Shown: positions 18,462 to 28,443, counted from the stretch's first letter. The stretch: DNA of 64,000 bases from an uncultured Bacteroidota bacterium (GCA_903932685.1 CAIZGX010000046.1:1-64000); one strand, 5' to 3'. Program-made: numbers and translations. The notes: generated by a model not told the origin, from the sequence alone.

Positions 18462-19877
18462 ATGAAACTAGAACAAATTTATACCGGCTGTATCGCCCAT
18501 GCCGCTTATTATTTAGAGTCCAACGGTGAAGCCGCGATCTTCGATCCGCTTCGCGAAGTACAACCCTATATAGACCGAGCCCATGCCGATCACGCCAAGA
18601 TCAAATATGTCTTCGAAACACATTTTCATGCCGATTTTGTAAGTGGACATCTCGACTTAAAAAAGAAAGCGAACGCTGAAATAGTCTTCGGTCCAACAGC
18701 AAACCCCAGTTATGAAGCAACTATTGCTGAAGACAATCAAATTTTTATAGTTGGAAAATGTCAGGTTAAGGCCATTCACACACCTGGACACACCTTGGAA
18801 AGCACAACCTATCTCATTATAGATGAAGAAGGAAAAGAGCACGGATTAATAACCGGAGACACCCTATTCATAGGCGATGTAGGAAGACCCGATTTAGCAC
18901 AGCATGTGATTGCCGACTTAACACAGGATAAGCTTGCCGGTTATCTCTTCGATTCGCTTCGAAATAGAATCATGCCTCTTAGCGATGATCTAATTGTTTA
19001 TCCAAACCACGGCGCAGGCAGCGCTTGTGGGAAAATGATGAGCAAGGAAACAACAGACACCTTGGGCAATCAGAAACGATTAAACTACGCCCTCGATCCT
19101 AAATTATCGAAAGAAGAATTCAAGGAAATTCTTTTAAGCGGACTTACGCCACCTCCCGTTTACTTCCCACAAAACGTACTAATGAATATTCGCGGCTACG
19201 AGAGTTTAGACAATGTTCTTGAGCGCGCCCTACAACCTCTAACTGTTGAAGCGTTTGAAGCCGCTGCCAATGAAACAGGGGCACTTGTGTTGGACACACG
19301 CGATGCTACTGACTTTGCTAAAGCCTTCATTCCGAACAGTGTGAACATTGGAATTGATGGGAACTTCGCACAATGGGTGGGTGAGATGGTAACAGATTTG
19401 AAGCAACCCATTTTGCTTGTTACAGAGCTCGGAAGAGAAAAAGAATGCGCCATTCGCCTCTCGCGGGTGGGTTATGACAATACCCTTGGTTATTTGGAAG
19501 GAGGAATGATTACCTGGATTGAGGCGGGTAAAGAAATAGATCAATCGAGACGTATTTCTCCAGCAGATTTCGCCAACGAAATTATTTCGAAGAAAACTCT
19601 TGTCATTGATGTTCGAAAGAAAAGCGAATTTGATTCAGAGCACGTGCTCGATTCATTGAGTATTCCTTTGAATGAAATAAATGTTCACCTTTCATCCATT
19701 CCTAAAACTGAAAAGTTTCTGCTCATCTGCGCGGGCGGATACCGCAGCATGATTGCCGCTTCAATCCTTCGTCAGCGGGGCTGGAACAATTTCGTAGACG
19801 TAGAAGGAGGATTTGCTGAAATTAAAAAGACCAATGCTCCATGCTCAAACTTCGTTTGTCCTACTACCCTCTTGTAG
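18462..19877 (+). CDS. MBL-fold hydrolase with two rhodanese domains (persulfide dioxygenase-like)
   Basis: 471 residues. Residues 1-235 are a metallo-beta-lactamase fold with the metal motif THFHADFVSGH, then HTPGHT and GDTLFIGDVGRPDL, features of the ETHE1/persulfide dioxygenase group that oxidises glutathione or other persulfides to sulfite. Two rhodanese domains follow. The first (about 265-360) has VTELGREKE where the catalytic Cys loop should be, so it is probably non-catalytic. The second (about 375-470) keeps the Cys in LLICAGGYRS and can carry persulfide. The likely role is sulfide/persulfide detoxification. It is transcribed alone, divergent from sdhC, and ends in a terminator. Confidence 0.88.
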   Translation: MKLEQIYTGCIAHAAYYLESNGEAAIFDPLREVQPYIDRAHADHAKIKYVFETHFHADFVSGHLDLKKKANAEIVFGPTANPSYEATIAEDNQIFIVGKCQVKAIHTPGHTLESTTYLIIDEEGKEHGLITGDTLFIGDVGRPDLAQHVIADLTQDKLAGYLFDSLRNRIMPLSDDLIVYPNHGAGSACGKMMSKETTDTLGNQKRLNYALDPKLSKEEFKEILLSGLTPPPVYFPQNVLMNIRGYESLDNVLERALQPLTVEAFEAAANETGALVLDTRDATDFAKAFIPNSVNIGIDGNFAQWVGEMVTDLKQPILLVTELGREKECAIRLSRVGYDNTLGYLEGGMITWIEAGKEIDQSRRISPADFANEIISKKTLVIDVRKKSEFDSEHVLDSLSIPLNEINVHLSSIPKTEKFLLICAGGYRSMIAASILRQRGWNNFVDVEGGFAEIKKTNAPCSNFVCPTTLL

Positions 19878-19896
19878 TTTGAAATTAACTGTATGA

Positions 19897-19924
19897 AAAA
19901 GGGCTGTCCGAAGACAGCCCTTTT
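19897..19924. terminator. Bidirectional terminator between MBL-rhodanese gene and tsf
   Basis: Twelve-base perfect stem (AAAAGGGCTGTC with GACAGCCCTTTT) and loop CGAA. T-runs follow on both strands, so it serves both convergent genes. Confidence 0.92.
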
Positions 19925-19944
19925 CTATTCTAATTCAATTTGAA

Positions 19945-20769
19945 TTATAATCCACTGCGTAAGAAACCAGAGATAGCTAAATCTTTATCTACTGACTTCA
20001 CATATTGACCAACCGTTAATTTGCTGTCTTTAATGAACTCTTGATTCACCAAAGTAGTTTCCTTAAACCATTTGTTCAAACGACCCATTGCAATTTTCTC
20101 AGCCATATCCGCAGGTTTACCCTCGTTGATCGCTAATTCTTTTCCAATTTCGATTTCTTTTAATTTCAATTCTTCTGGAACTGAAGTCTCATCCAAAGCT
20201 ACTGGAGCCATAGCTGCAGTTTGCATAGCAACATCTTTCGCCACATCTGCAGAAGTTTCTTTATTGAAACCTACGATAGAAGCCAATTTGTTACCTGGGT
20301 GGTTGTAGCAATAAACGAATCCAGCGTTGATTTGTGACGCTGTCGACAAATCAATTTTTTCTCCGATTTTACCAATTTCCTCTGTAATTCTTTCTTCGAT
20401 AGTTAAGGAAGTTCCAGGGAAAGTTAACGCTTTAACTGCTTCAGGGCTGTTCGCATTGTTTGCGATAGCAGCATCCAAAATAGCTGTTGCGAAACTTACG
20501 AAACCTTCGTTCTTCGCTACGAAATCTGTTTCGCAGTTTAGAACGATCATGTATCCGCTGGTGTTGTCTGCGCTAGATTTAGCTAAAACAACTCCTTCCG
20601 TTGCATCGCGATCTCCGCGGCTTGCAGCCACTTTCTGACCTTTCTTGCGAAGCAATTCAACTGCCTTTTCGAAATCACCTTCCGCTTCGGTAAGTGCTTT
20701 CTTGCAATCCATCATACCCGCACCTGTCATGGTGCGAAGCTTATTTACATCTGCTGCTGTAATATTCAT
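19945..20769 (-). CDS. tsf: Elongation factor Ts
   Basis: Guanine-nucleotide exchange factor for EF-Tu, 274 residues. The N-terminal UBA-like module opens with MNITAADVNKLR and contains TGAGMMDCKKAL, the EF-Ts signature. The core follows (VVLNCETDFVAKNE, second EF-Ts signature), and the C-terminal part ends in VGQYVKSVDKDLAISGFLR. Directly downstream of rpsB (26 bases), the near-universal S2-EF-Ts pairing, at the end of the ribosomal operon and closed by a strong terminator. Confidence 0.97.
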   Translation of the reverse strand: MNITAADVNKLRTMTGAGMMDCKKALTEAEGDFEKAVELLRKKGQKVAASRGDRDATEGVVLAKSSADNTSGYMIVLNCETDFVAKNEGFVSFATAILDAAIANNANSPEAVKALTFPGTSLTIEERITEEIGKIGEKIDLSTASQINAGFVYCYNHPGNKLASIVGFNKETSADVAKDVAMQTAAMAPVALDETSVPEELKLKEIEIGKELAINEGKPADMAEKIAMGRLNKWFKETTLVNQEFIKDSKLTVGQYVKSVDKDLAISGFLRSGL

Positions 20770-20795
20770 GATTCAAAAAATTAATTCGTTAAAAA

Positions 20796-21575
20796 TTAAG
20801 CCTTCGGCGCACGCTTGCGAGTAGCCGGCTTTCTATCTTCTTTCTTTTCAGCTGTTGCTGGAATTTCTTCCCCAGTATCTTTATCAACTTTACGCTCAGC
20901 CAATCCTTCAGCGATAGCCTCGATAGCTACATCTAAAATTTTGCTGATAGACTTTGTAGCATCATCGTTTGCTGGAATAGCGAAATCGATTTTACGTGGA
21001 TCGCTATTGGTATCAACCATTGCGAATACCGGGATACCCAAACGCATAGCTTCTGCAACTGCGATATGTTCTTTCATTACATCAATAACGAATAATGCAG
21101 CAGGAACACGGTTCATGTCTGCAATAGAACCTAAGTTCTTACGCATTTTAGTAACAGTACGAGTCATTTGAAGACGCTCTCTTTTGCTCATGGTAGCAGC
21201 AGTTCCGTCAGCTTCCATTTTCTCAATAGAAGTCATTTTACGAACCGCCTTGCGAATGGTAACGAAGTTCGTTAACATTCCACCAGGCCAACGCTCTACA
21301 ACGAAAGGCATTCCAATAGCGCTTACTTTTTCAGCAACGATATCTTTAGCTTGTTTCTTGGTAGCAACGAAAAGGATTTTCTTTCCAGATTTTGCGATTT
21401 GACGCATCGCATTGCAAGCTTCTTCAAGCTTAACAATGGTCTTGTTCAAATCAATAATGTGAATTCCTTTTTTCTCTCCGAAGATATACGGAGCCATGTT
21501 TGGATTCCATTTGCGGCTAAGGTGTCCGAAGTGTACTCCGGCATCTAGCAATTCATCAAAAGTAACTTTTGCCAT
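20796..21575 (-). CDS. rpsB: 30S ribosomal protein S2
   Basis: 259 residues. S2 signatures are VHFGHLSRKWNPNMAPYIFGEK near the N-terminus (read in parts: HFGHLSRKWNP) and PVFAMVDTNSDP near residue 185. The C-terminus carries a charged extension (TAEKKEDRKPATRKRAPKA) common in Bacteroidota. Part of rplM-rpsI-rpsB-tsf, with 124 bases between it and rpsI; that gap may hold a second promoter. Confidence 0.97.
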   Translation of the reverse strand: MAKVTFDELLDAGVHFGHLSRKWNPNMAPYIFGEKKGIHIIDLNKTIVKLEEACNAMRQIAKSGKKILFVATKKQAKDIVAEKVSAIGMPFVVERWPGGMLTNFVTIRKAVRKMTSIEKMEADGTAATMSKRERLQMTRTVTKMRKNLGSIADMNRVPAALFVIDVMKEHIAVAEAMRLGIPVFAMVDTNSDPRKIDFAIPANDDATKSISKILDVAIEAIAEGLAERKVDKDTGEEIPATAEKKEDRKPATRKRAPKA

Positions 21576-21699
21576 TTTCTATTTTATTCTTGTTTACGTT
21601 CTCTAAAAGTCAACCCCAAAGTAGCCATACCTAAATACGAGTCTTTGAAGTTTGGATGCTAAACAAGCTCGGTAAGCTTTCCAAAAAGTTCCCCAGCGA

Positions 21700-22098
21700 T
21701 TAACGCTTAGAGAACTGGAAGCGTGCACGAGCCTTACGTTGACCGAACTTCTTACGTTCAACCATACGTGGATCACGAGTGGTAAGACCTTCAGCTTTTA
21801 ATGCTGGTTTCCAATCGGGATTAAGTTCTATTAATGCTTTGCTGACAGCCAAACGAACTGCTTCTGCTTGACCAGTCATTCCACCACCGTTGATGTTTGC
21901 TTTGAAATCGTACTTCCCTTCGTTTCCGGTTAGGATGAAAGGTTGGTTAACGCGGTACTGAAGTACCAATGTTGGAAAATAATGTGCGTAATCTTTTCCG
22001 TTGATTTCAAATTTACCTGTTCCTTCTGAAAGGTAAACACGTGCTACTGCGGTCTTACGACGACCTGAAGTATTGGTATATTGCGTAGTAGTTGCCAT
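21700..22098 (-). CDS. rpsI: 30S ribosomal protein S9
   Basis: 132 residues. It has GRRKTAVARVYLSEG at the start, GGGMTGQAEAVRLAVSKAL in the middle, and the conserved basic tail ending FQFSKR that reaches the P-site tRNA. Eight bases after rplM, the classic L13-S9 pair. Confidence 0.97.
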   Translation of the reverse strand: MATTTQYTNTSGRRKTAVARVYLSEGTGKFEINGKDYAHYFPTLVLQYRVNQPFILTGNEGKYDFKANINGGGMTGQAEAVRLAVSKALIELNPDWKPALKAEGLTTRDPRMVERKKFGQRKARARFQFSKR

Positions 22099-22106
22099 TG
22101 ACTAAA

Positions 22107-22556
22107 TTATCCTTTTAAAGTATAAACTGATGGTTGTTGAGCTGTTTGTTCGTGGTTAGTACCTGCATAAACATACAAGTTTCTAAATACTTCACGACCC
22201 AAACGATTCTTTGGAAGCATTCCGCGAATAGCCATCTCAACCATTGCAGTTGGATGCTTAGCCATCATTTCTTTCGGGCTAGCGAAACGTTGTCCTCCAG
22301 GATAACCTGTGTAACGGATGTAAACCTTCTCGTCCCACTTCTTTCCAGTAAGTGCGATTTTCTCTGCGTTTACAACTATCACGTAGTCTCCACAGTCTGC
22401 ATGTGGTGTAAACAATGGTTTGTGCTTACCGCGAAGCACAGCTGCTACTTCACTTGATAAACGTCCAAGATTCTTTCCTTCTGCATCAACAATCAACCAC
22501 TGCTTATTCGCAGATTCCTTGTTTGCCGATGGTGTTTTGTAACTCAACGTATCCAT
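22107..22556 (-). CDS. rplM: 50S ribosomal protein L13
   Basis: 149 residues. L13 hallmarks are WLIVDAEGKNLGRLSSEVA, LRGKHKP, YVIVVNAEKIALTGKKW and the signature MLPKNRLGR. First gene of the rplM-rpsI-rpsB-tsf cluster, with a good promoter match directly upstream. Confidence 0.97.
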   Translation of the reverse strand: MDTLSYKTPSANKESANKQWLIVDAEGKNLGRLSSEVAAVLRGKHKPLFTPHADCGDYVIVVNAEKIALTGKKWDEKVYIRYTGYPGGQRFASPKEMMAKHPTAMVEMAIRGMLPKNRLGREVFRNLYVYAGTNHEQTAQQPSVYTLKG

Positions 22557-22599
22557 TTTATCTCTATTCTTAAAGTCAGTTCCCTAAAATTTGGGGGTG

Positions 22600-22630
22600 C
22601 GAAAATACAATCTTTTTTCTTATCTGCAAA
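22600..22630 (-). promoter_or_regulatory. Promoter of the rplM ribosomal operon
   Basis: On the minus strand TTTG (22627-22630), 19 bases, then TATTTTCG (22600-22607): the spacing and boxes expected for the Bacteroidota primary sigma factor. The -7 box TATTTTCGCAC is the same as that of sdhC. The inferred leader is about 38 bases. Confidence 0.7.
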
Positions 22631-22695
22631 CACTTTTCAACATTTCTTTCATGAAAACATTAAATTTTCCTGATTCAACGTGTTTCCGAGTGTTT

Positions 22696-23745
22696 TTAGA
22701 TGATCAACATAGCATCACCATAACAGAAGAAACGATATTTCTTCTTAATGGCCTCTTTGTATGCTTCCATAACGAAATCATACCCTCCAAAGGCCGTTGT
22801 CATCATTAACAACACACTTTGCGGCTCGTGAAAATTCGTAATTAAACTATCAGCTATCTGGAAATCATGCGGCGGAAAAATAAATTTACTTGCCCATCCG
22901 TCGAACGCTTTCAATGTGTTATTCGTTCCAACGCTGCTCTCAAAAGCACGAAGCGTTGTTGTTCCAACAGCACAAACACGTTTTCCCTTTTCTCTAGCGT
23001 CATTCACTAAATCAGCAGTCACTTCAGGAATAATCAATTGCTCACTGTCTGTCTTGTGCTTCGTTAAATCTTCCACTTCAACAGTTCTGAATGTACCCAA
23101 GCCAATGTGCAAGGTCAATTCAGCCATGTGAATTCCAGCAATTTCCAAACGCTTTGAAAGCTGTTTCGAAAAGTGAAGACCCGCTGTTGGTGCGGCTACT
23201 GCGCCTTCATACTTCGCGTAAATCGTCTGATAGCGCTCAGCATCTTCTGGTTCAACCGGACGCTCAATGTATTTCGGAAGTGGCGTCTCGCCTAAGCTAT
23301 AAACCAACTTTTTGAAGTCTTCATGCGGCCCATCGTACAAGAAACGAAGAGTTCTTCCGCGAGAAGTCGTGTTATCTATAACCTCGGCTACCAACTCATC
23401 GTTTGGACCGAAATACAATTTATTTCCAATTCGAATCTTACGAGCTGGATCTACTACGGTATCCCAAAGCAAACTCTTATCGTTCAATTCACGCAACAAG
23501 AAAACTTCGATCATTGACCCAGTCTTTTCTTTATTGCCATACATACGCGCAGGGAAAACCTTCGTGTTGTTGTTCACCATTACATCGCCTTCGCTAAAAT
23601 AATCTAGCAAATCACGAAATTTCTTGTGCTCTATCTTTCCAGTCTTACGGTCCAATACCATTAATTTGGAATCGTCGCGGTGAGGCAAAGGATGCTGAGC
23701 TATTAATTCTTTAGGCAATTCATATTTGAATTGACCCAATTTCAT
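22696..23745 (-). CDS. queA: tRNA preQ1 ribosyltransferase-isomerase
   Basis: Transfers the ribosyl group of SAM to preQ1 in tRNA, making epoxyqueuosine, the penultimate queuosine step. 349 residues from ATG 23745 ([19 protein letters not shown], the standard N-terminus; an in-frame start four codons earlier is less likely). QueA motifs include [13 protein letters not shown]-like [27 protein letters not shown], and [14 protein letters not shown]. No other queuosine gene is adjacent. It follows truB in the same direction, 48 bases away. Confidence 0.95.
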   Translation of the reverse strand: MKLGQFKYELPKELIAQHPLPHRDDSKLMVLDRKTGKIEHKKFRDLLDYFSEGDVMVNNNTKVFPARMYGNKEKTGSMIEVFLLRELNDKSLLWDTVVDPARKIRIGNKLYFGPNDELVAEVIDNTTSRGRTLRFLYDGPHEDFKKLVYSLGETPLPKYIERPVEPEDAERYQTIYAKYEGAVAAPTAGLHFSKQLSKRLEIAGIHMAELTLHIGLGTFRTVEVEDLTKHKTDSEQLIIPEVTADLVNDAREKGKRVCAVGTTTLRAFESSVGTNNTLKAFDGWASKFIFPPHDFQIADSLITNFHEPQSVLLMMTTAFGGYDFVMEAYKEAIKKKYRFFCYGDAMLII

Positions 23746-23793
23746 TGTGGAAATCAAGGTGTTATTATTTAAGTGGGGGGCGAAAGTACGAAA

Positions 23794-24579
23794 TCAAAAA
23801 GCCTTTGTAAAGACCTTTTTCACCGAGTCGTCACTAAAATGTTCATTTACAGCCTCATAACTAGGGTAAAATAACTTCACCCAGTCCTTTGGAGTCTTGG
23901 CTTCTTCCACTCGAAAAGGAAAACTCTCCGTTCTTCGCAAGGCGCTTAGATATCCGCCAACGCCCAATCTATGCCCAAAATCATTCGCAATAGACCGTAT
24001 GTATGTGCCTTTCGAGCATCGAATGCAGAATGAAACTTCCTTTCCGTTAAACTCATTCAATTCAAACGTTTCAATTTCAATGAAGTTTTCGCGCATTTTA
24101 ACTTCTTCATTTTTGCGAGCCATTTCATAAGCGCGAACCCCATCGATTTGTTTTGCGCTGTAAACTGGAGGCATTTGAAGTTGCTCTCCAATAAAAGTCT
24201 TCGCAACTTCCTCCAATTTTTCAAGAGTCAAATGTTCTGTAGATTGAAAATTCTCGGGCAAGGTTTCCTTATCGAAACTGGGGGTAGTTGCACCCAAAAC
24301 AATCTTGCCTATGTATTCTTTCGTGCCGCCTTGAATGTCGGTAATGGACTTTGTCATCTTGCCCGTGCAAACAACCAACAGCCCTGTTGCCAGAGGGTCC
24401 AGCGTACCTGCATGTCCTATTTTAAACTTCGGGAATTTTCCCTCGCTGCGTAGTATCCATTTCAACTTTCCGACTACATCGAAACTCGTCCAATTCAAAG
24501 GTTTATCAACCAAAAGAATTCGGCCATCCAACAACTCATTTGCATCGGAAACTGAACAAAGTTTTTGAAAGTCGTTCAT
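23794..24579 (-). CDS. truB: tRNA pseudouridine(55) synthase
   Basis: Makes pseudouridine 55 in the T-loop of tRNAs. 261 residues; the catalytic Asp is in [13 protein letters not shown], with the family's [14 protein letters not shown] start, [16 protein letters not shown] and the C-terminal [16 protein letters not shown]. There is no long PUA tail, giving the shorter Bacteroidota form. Its ATG overlaps the recN stop by one base (TAATG), so it is coupled to recN. Confidence 0.96.
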   Translation of the reverse strand: MNDFQKLCSVSDANELLDGRILLVDKPLNWTSFDVVGKLKWILRSEGKFPKFKIGHAGTLDPLATGLLVVCTGKMTKSITDIQGGTKEYIGKIVLGATTPSFDKETLPENFQSTEHLTLEKLEEVAKTFIGEQLQMPPVYSAKQIDGVRAYEMARKNEEVKMRENFIEIETFELNEFNGKEVSFCIRCSKGTYIRSIANDFGHRLGVGGYLSALRRTESFPFRVEEAKTPKDWVKLFYPSYEAVNEHFSDDSVKKVFTKAF

Positions 24580-26237
24580 TAAACGTGTTGCATTAATTCT
24601 TTGGCGGTTTGAAGCGCTGCATCGCCGGCCTGATCCCCGCCTAGCATATGGGCTAATTCCATCTCTCTATCTGCAACACTCAGCTCTTGCAAATCGCTTA
24701 TAGTTGACTCTCCGTTAACTCGCTTGGTCACTCTAAATTGCTGATGGGCCTTCGATGCAATCTGTGGTAGGTGAGTAATGACAAGTAATTGCGCGGAAAC
24801 CGACATCTCGCGGAGCAATGCGGCAATGCGATTACCAGTTTCTCCGCCAACACCCTGATCTATTTCATCAAGAATAAGCACGGGCATTTCATTTAAATGC
24901 GATGTTGCCGCTTTAATGGCTAGCATCACCCGAGAAATCTCTCCGCCTGAAGCAACCGCTTTAATATCTTCAAATGGCTGTCCCTTGTTTGCTGAAAAAG
25001 CAAAGCGTAAATTTTCGGCCCCATAAACGTGTAATTCGGGGGTTCCTGTTACTTCAATTTGAAACTGGGCATGTGTTAAATTCAATTTATGCAACGACGT
25101 AGAAATTGCTTTTTCCGCTTCCTTCACTCCCTTCATACGCAAGTGCGACAATTTCGTCGCGAGCTCTTTGCACTGATTTTCCAATTGCAAAACTTCTCTT
25201 TCTTTATGTTGAATGGACACCTCCAAAGATTCTGTCAATTGTGCATCTTGCTCAAGCTTTAATTTCAAAGCACTCAATTCTTCAATGCTGTTCACGTTGT
25301 GTTTTCTGAACATCTTGAACACAAAATTCAAACGTTCCTCGATAAAAGAAGCGCGCTCCGGATCCAGTGTAACGGAATCCGAGAATTTCTGCAAGTCAAT
25401 ATCAACCTCTCGAAGCTCAGCAATCACGGACTCCAACTGAGAAGAGAACTGTTGCAATTTCGGATGACCATTTTCCCACTTCATCAATTGCTGCTTCGCA
25501 ATTTTTAATTGTTGAAGGATATTGCTATCCCCTTCGTTCAGCAAATTCGTAATGGTATGCAACGATTCTAGAAGCTCGCCAGAGTTCTGTTGAAGATTCA
25601 ATTCACCTTCCATTTCAGGCACATCAAAGGAACTGAAATCCTCGAGTGTCAATTCATTCAATTGAAACAAGCGATAGTCTTCCGTTGCCTTCTCATTATT
25701 TAATTGAAGTCGAAGTTGCTCTAACTCATTCTGAATGTCACGCCATCTTAAAAAATTCGAGCGATAGGTATTCCAAAGGTCTTTCGATTTCGAAAAAGCA
25801 TCAACCATTTCATACCGAAAAGATTTGCGGAACAACAGGGCATTCTCGTGCTGAGAATGCAAATCGACAACCTGCTCTGTGAATTGTTTCAATACGGTTA
25901 AATTAACCGGAGTATCATTGATAAAAGCTCTGCTCTTTCCCTTGCTATTTACTTCTCTTCGAACAACCGTTTCTTCCGAAAAATCTAAATCATTTTCATG
26001 AAAAAAAGAATCGAACCGTTCTTTTGAAATTGCAAATACGGCTTCAACGGTGCATTTGTCTTGTCCCACACGAATACTCTTTACGTCGGAACGATCGCCA
26101 AGAAGTAAAGCAAAGGCATCCAACAAAATCGACTTCCCACTTCCAGTTTCACCGGTTATAGCAACGAAACCTTTGTTGAAGTTTACATGAAGCGATTCAA
26201 TGAGAACGTAATTACGAATATGAAGCGATTTTAGCAT
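24579..26237 (-). CDS. recN: DNA repair protein RecN
   Basis: SMC-like ATPase for double-strand-break repair, 552 residues. Walker A ITGETGSGKSILLDA near residue 35, coiled-coil arms in the middle (long Gln/Glu/Leu-rich stretches, about 150-360), the ABC signature VASGGEISRVMLA and Walker B VLILDEIDQGVGGE near 465. The length and the order recN-truB are usual for the family. Confidence 0.96.
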   Translation of the reverse strand: MLKSLHIRNYVLIESLHVNFNKGFVAITGETGSGKSILLDAFALLLGDRSDVKSIRVGQDKCTVEAVFAISKERFDSFFHENDLDFSEETVVRREVNSKGKSRAFINDTPVNLTVLKQFTEQVVDLHSQHENALLFRKSFRYEMVDAFSKSKDLWNTYRSNFLRWRDIQNELEQLRLQLNNEKATEDYRLFQLNELTLEDFSSFDVPEMEGELNLQQNSGELLESLHTITNLLNEGDSNILQQLKIAKQQLMKWENGHPKLQQFSSQLESVIAELREVDIDLQKFSDSVTLDPERASFIEERLNFVFKMFRKHNVNSIEELSALKLKLEQDAQLTESLEVSIQHKEREVLQLENQCKELATKLSHLRMKGVKEAEKAISTSLHKLNLTHAQFQIEVTGTPELHVYGAENLRFAFSANKGQPFEDIKAVASGGEISRVMLAIKAATSHLNEMPVLILDEIDQGVGGETGNRIAALLREMSVSAQLLVITHLPQIASKAHQQFRVTKRVNGESTISDLQELSVADREMELAHMLGGDQAGDAALQTAKELMQHV

Positions 26238-26285
26238 AAAGCGAATTTACAGCTAGGCCTTCTTGAATGAAGAAAAAAGTTATGC

Positions 26286-27188
26286 CTATTTCTGTAAAAT
26301 ACGCTCGTATTTGGCAATGTTACCCGGATCTAGACGCTTACACAATTCCGCTATCGGCGTTTTTTGTTCATCGGGTAAAGGCTTGAATATATTTACAATT
26401 TCATCGGCCTTCGCGTAATAAAAGACCTGCATGTTGTAAGATGATGGCTTAATTTTATGAATGTTATTTAAGCCGTTCAACGCATCAATAATATTGTTGG
26501 TGGCAGTCGCTCGTTCCGTGTACATTTTATCAAGGCCTTGTCGATGGTAGTTATAATTCGCTTCGCGAAGCGGACTAAATGTTTCAGTGAGAATGTTTTC
26601 AATTAACCAATATCTGTTTTGTTGTCCCTTTTCTCCACTGGCGCGCCATCCAGATTCTGGAGCATTCTGCGCATTGGTAACAATCGTCTGGCAAATCAAG
26701 AAATTATCCGTTCCCCCTTCCAATGAAAATGAATCGTAATCACTTCCAATAATATAAAGAGCATAAAATGCAAGAACACTGCTTAGGTTATCGCGGTGTT
26801 GATCCGGTGACCACTGCAATTGCGTGTTCTCCTGAAACTGAAAAGTTAAATTCCTATCGTTGATTGAAACAAGAGGCGTTTTGTAATCGGAATTGTAAAC
26901 CGGTCTACTTGAACCAATTTGAATGGTACCCTCGAAATCGCGTTGGCTGTTTTGTTTTTCAATGGTAATTTGAATCGTGCACGGTATGCGCTCTTCTTGC
27001 TGCCATTGGTCTTTCGACCATTTCCTTCCATTTAAAAACTCTTCAATGGCTCGCTCCATTGTTTGAAAAACTTCCGGGCCGGAAATCATGATTCTTGGCG
27101 GAATAATCTTCACATCGCAATTCAATTCCTGCGCTAAAGCATGGAACGAAATGAAAAATAAAATCAGATATACTATACTTTTCTTCAT
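26286..27188 (-). CDS. porD: PorD/DUF4835 family protein (type IX secretion associated)
   Basis: 300 residues with a signal peptide (MKKSIVYLILFFISFHALA) and a mature start QELNCDVKI. Family features are FQTMERAIEEFLNGRKWSKDQW, NQRDFEGTIQI and DNFLICQTIVTNAQNAPESGW-type segments. In Bacteroidota this family sits between recN and coaBC, as here, and is annotated DUF4835 or PorD, reported as linked to T9SS function. It is exported to the periplasm; its molecular role is not settled. Its start overlaps the coaBC stop by four bases. The PorD name rests on my memory of family and gene order. Confidence 0.8.
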   Translation of the reverse strand: MKKSIVYLILFFISFHALAQELNCDVKIIPPRIMISGPEVFQTMERAIEEFLNGRKWSKDQWQQEERIPCTIQITIEKQNSQRDFEGTIQIGSSRPVYNSDYKTPLVSINDRNLTFQFQENTQLQWSPDQHRDNLSSVLAFYALYIIGSDYDSFSLEGGTDNFLICQTIVTNAQNAPESGWRASGEKGQQNRYWLIENILTETFSPLREANYNYHRQGLDKMYTERATATNNIIDALNGLNNIHKIKPSSYNMQVFYYAKADEIVNIFKPLPDEQKTPIAELCKRLDPGNIAKYERILQK

Positions 27189-28384
27189 TGAAAAAGGTCG
27201 GCTATTTCATTGGAAATAATTTGAGCTATTTCCGTTTTCGATTTTAAAGATATTTCTTTTTTACTTCCGTTGGAATGAAAAAGAGTAATGGCATTGTTGT
27301 ATGAACCAAAATAAACCCCTTCAGTTCGGAGTGAATTCAAGATTAATAGATCGGCGTTCTTTCGATTCATTTTAGCAATTGCGTGGGCTTCCTCGTTCTC
27401 AGTTTCTAGGGCAAAACAAATCAATTTTTGCTTTGCATTTTTCATTTTTCCCAATGAAGCTGCAACGTCCTCGGTTTCTTCCAAGCGCAGCTCTAACGGA
27501 GAGTCTTTCTTTTTTATTTTCTCGGTGCTAACATTTACTGGACGATAATCCGCGACGGCTGCTGCCAATACAGCAAAGTCAGCATGTTGAAATTCTCGTG
27601 TGCAGGTTTCATACATTTCAAGAGCACTCTCAATGCGTATAATTTTTATCCCATCTGGAACATTCTCGTGCACGGGACCCAATACCAAGGTCACATCGGC
27701 TCCAAGTGTGCGCAACGCTTGCGCAATGGCAATGCCCATTTTTCCGCTTGAACGATTCCCGATAAATCGAACAGGATCTATTGCTTCATAGGTTGGACCG
27801 GCATTAACCAGCGCCTTCTTTCCTTTCAATGGTTGATTCGGATTAAAATGAGCAATCACCGCGCTAAGAATTTCTTCAGGTTCTGAGAGTCGTCCCTTTC
27901 CTATTAATCCGCTTGCCAACTCACCATATCCAGGGGCAAGAACAGTGCAACCCATTTCTTCAATACGTTTCAAATTCTCTTGTGTTCCCGAATGCTCCAT
28001 CATGTCGTGATCCATTGCCGGTGCAAAAAATAATGGGCACTGAGCGCTCATCAGGACGGCGAGTAAATACGAATCGCACATTCCTGAAGCGTACTTCGCA
28101 AGCGTGTTTGCCGTGCAGGGAGCAACAAGAATAAGATCAGCCCATAGCGCCATTTCAACATGATTGTTCCAAACGCCGTTCAAATTACTCTCTGTGAAAT
28201 CAGAACAAACCGCATGCTTAGAAAGGGTGCTGAAAGAAAGGGGTTGAATGAATTCATGTGCCGATTTACTCATGATAACTTTAACCTCGGCACCTTCTTT
28301 CACAAGAAGTCGCAACAAGAATAGAGACTTGTAGGCACTAATGGAACCTGTAACGGCGAGTACTATTTTTTTTTCTTTCAACAC
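27185..28384 (-). CDS. coaBC: Bifunctional phosphopantothenoylcysteine decarboxylase/phosphopantothenate-cysteine ligase
   Basis: Two consecutive steps of coenzyme A synthesis in one cytoplasmic protein, 399 residues, starting with GTG (28384). Residues 1-180 are the FMN-dependent CoaC half: VTGSISAYKSLFLLR, active-site His in NNHVEMALWAD, MDHDMM. From about 187 is the CTP-dependent CoaB half: ALVNAGPTYEAIDPVRFIGNRSSGKMG, VLAAAVADYRP, and LILNSL near the end. A terminator upstream separates it from rpoZ, so it likely has its own promoter; it overlaps porD by four bases. Confidence 0.96.
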   Translation of the reverse strand: MLKEKKIVLAVTGSISAYKSLFLLRLLVKEGAEVKVIMSKSAHEFIQPLSFSTLSKHAVCSDFTESNLNGVWNNHVEMALWADLILVAPCTANTLAKYASGMCDSYLLAVLMSAQCPLFFAPAMDHDMMEHSGTQENLKRIEEMGCTVLAPGYGELASGLIGKGRLSEPEEILSAVIAHFNPNQPLKGKKALVNAGPTYEAIDPVRFIGNRSSGKMGIAIAQALRTLGADVTLVLGPVHENVPDGIKIIRIESALEMYETCTREFQHADFAVLAAAVADYRPVNVSTEKIKKKDSPLELRLEETEDVAASLGKMKNAKQKLICFALETENEEAHAIAKMNRKNADLLILNSLRTEGVYFGSYNNAITLFHSNGSKKEISLKSKTEIAQIISNEIADLFQ

Positions 28385-28402
28385 GAGGTAAACCTAATAA
28401 AA

Positions 28403-28424
28403 AAACCCCGAAAATTCGGGGTTT
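28403..28424 (-). terminator. Terminator after bamD-rpoZ
   Basis: Ten-base perfect stem (AAACCCCGAA with TTCGGGGTTT) followed on the minus strand by a run of seven T. It lies between the rpoZ stop and the coaBC start. Confidence 0.88.
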
Positions 28425-28443
28425 CAAAGAATTCAATTCAATA

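Noticed and set aside
20815-21171. Open frame of 118 codons on the plus strand inside rpsB
   Set aside because: Shadow of rpsB codons, no family features and no start context.
21576-21699. Possible small RNA or leader between rpsI and rpsB
   Set aside because: Only a weak short stem (AAGCT/AGCTT) and a box with wrong spacing (TACTTTG); not enough to call.
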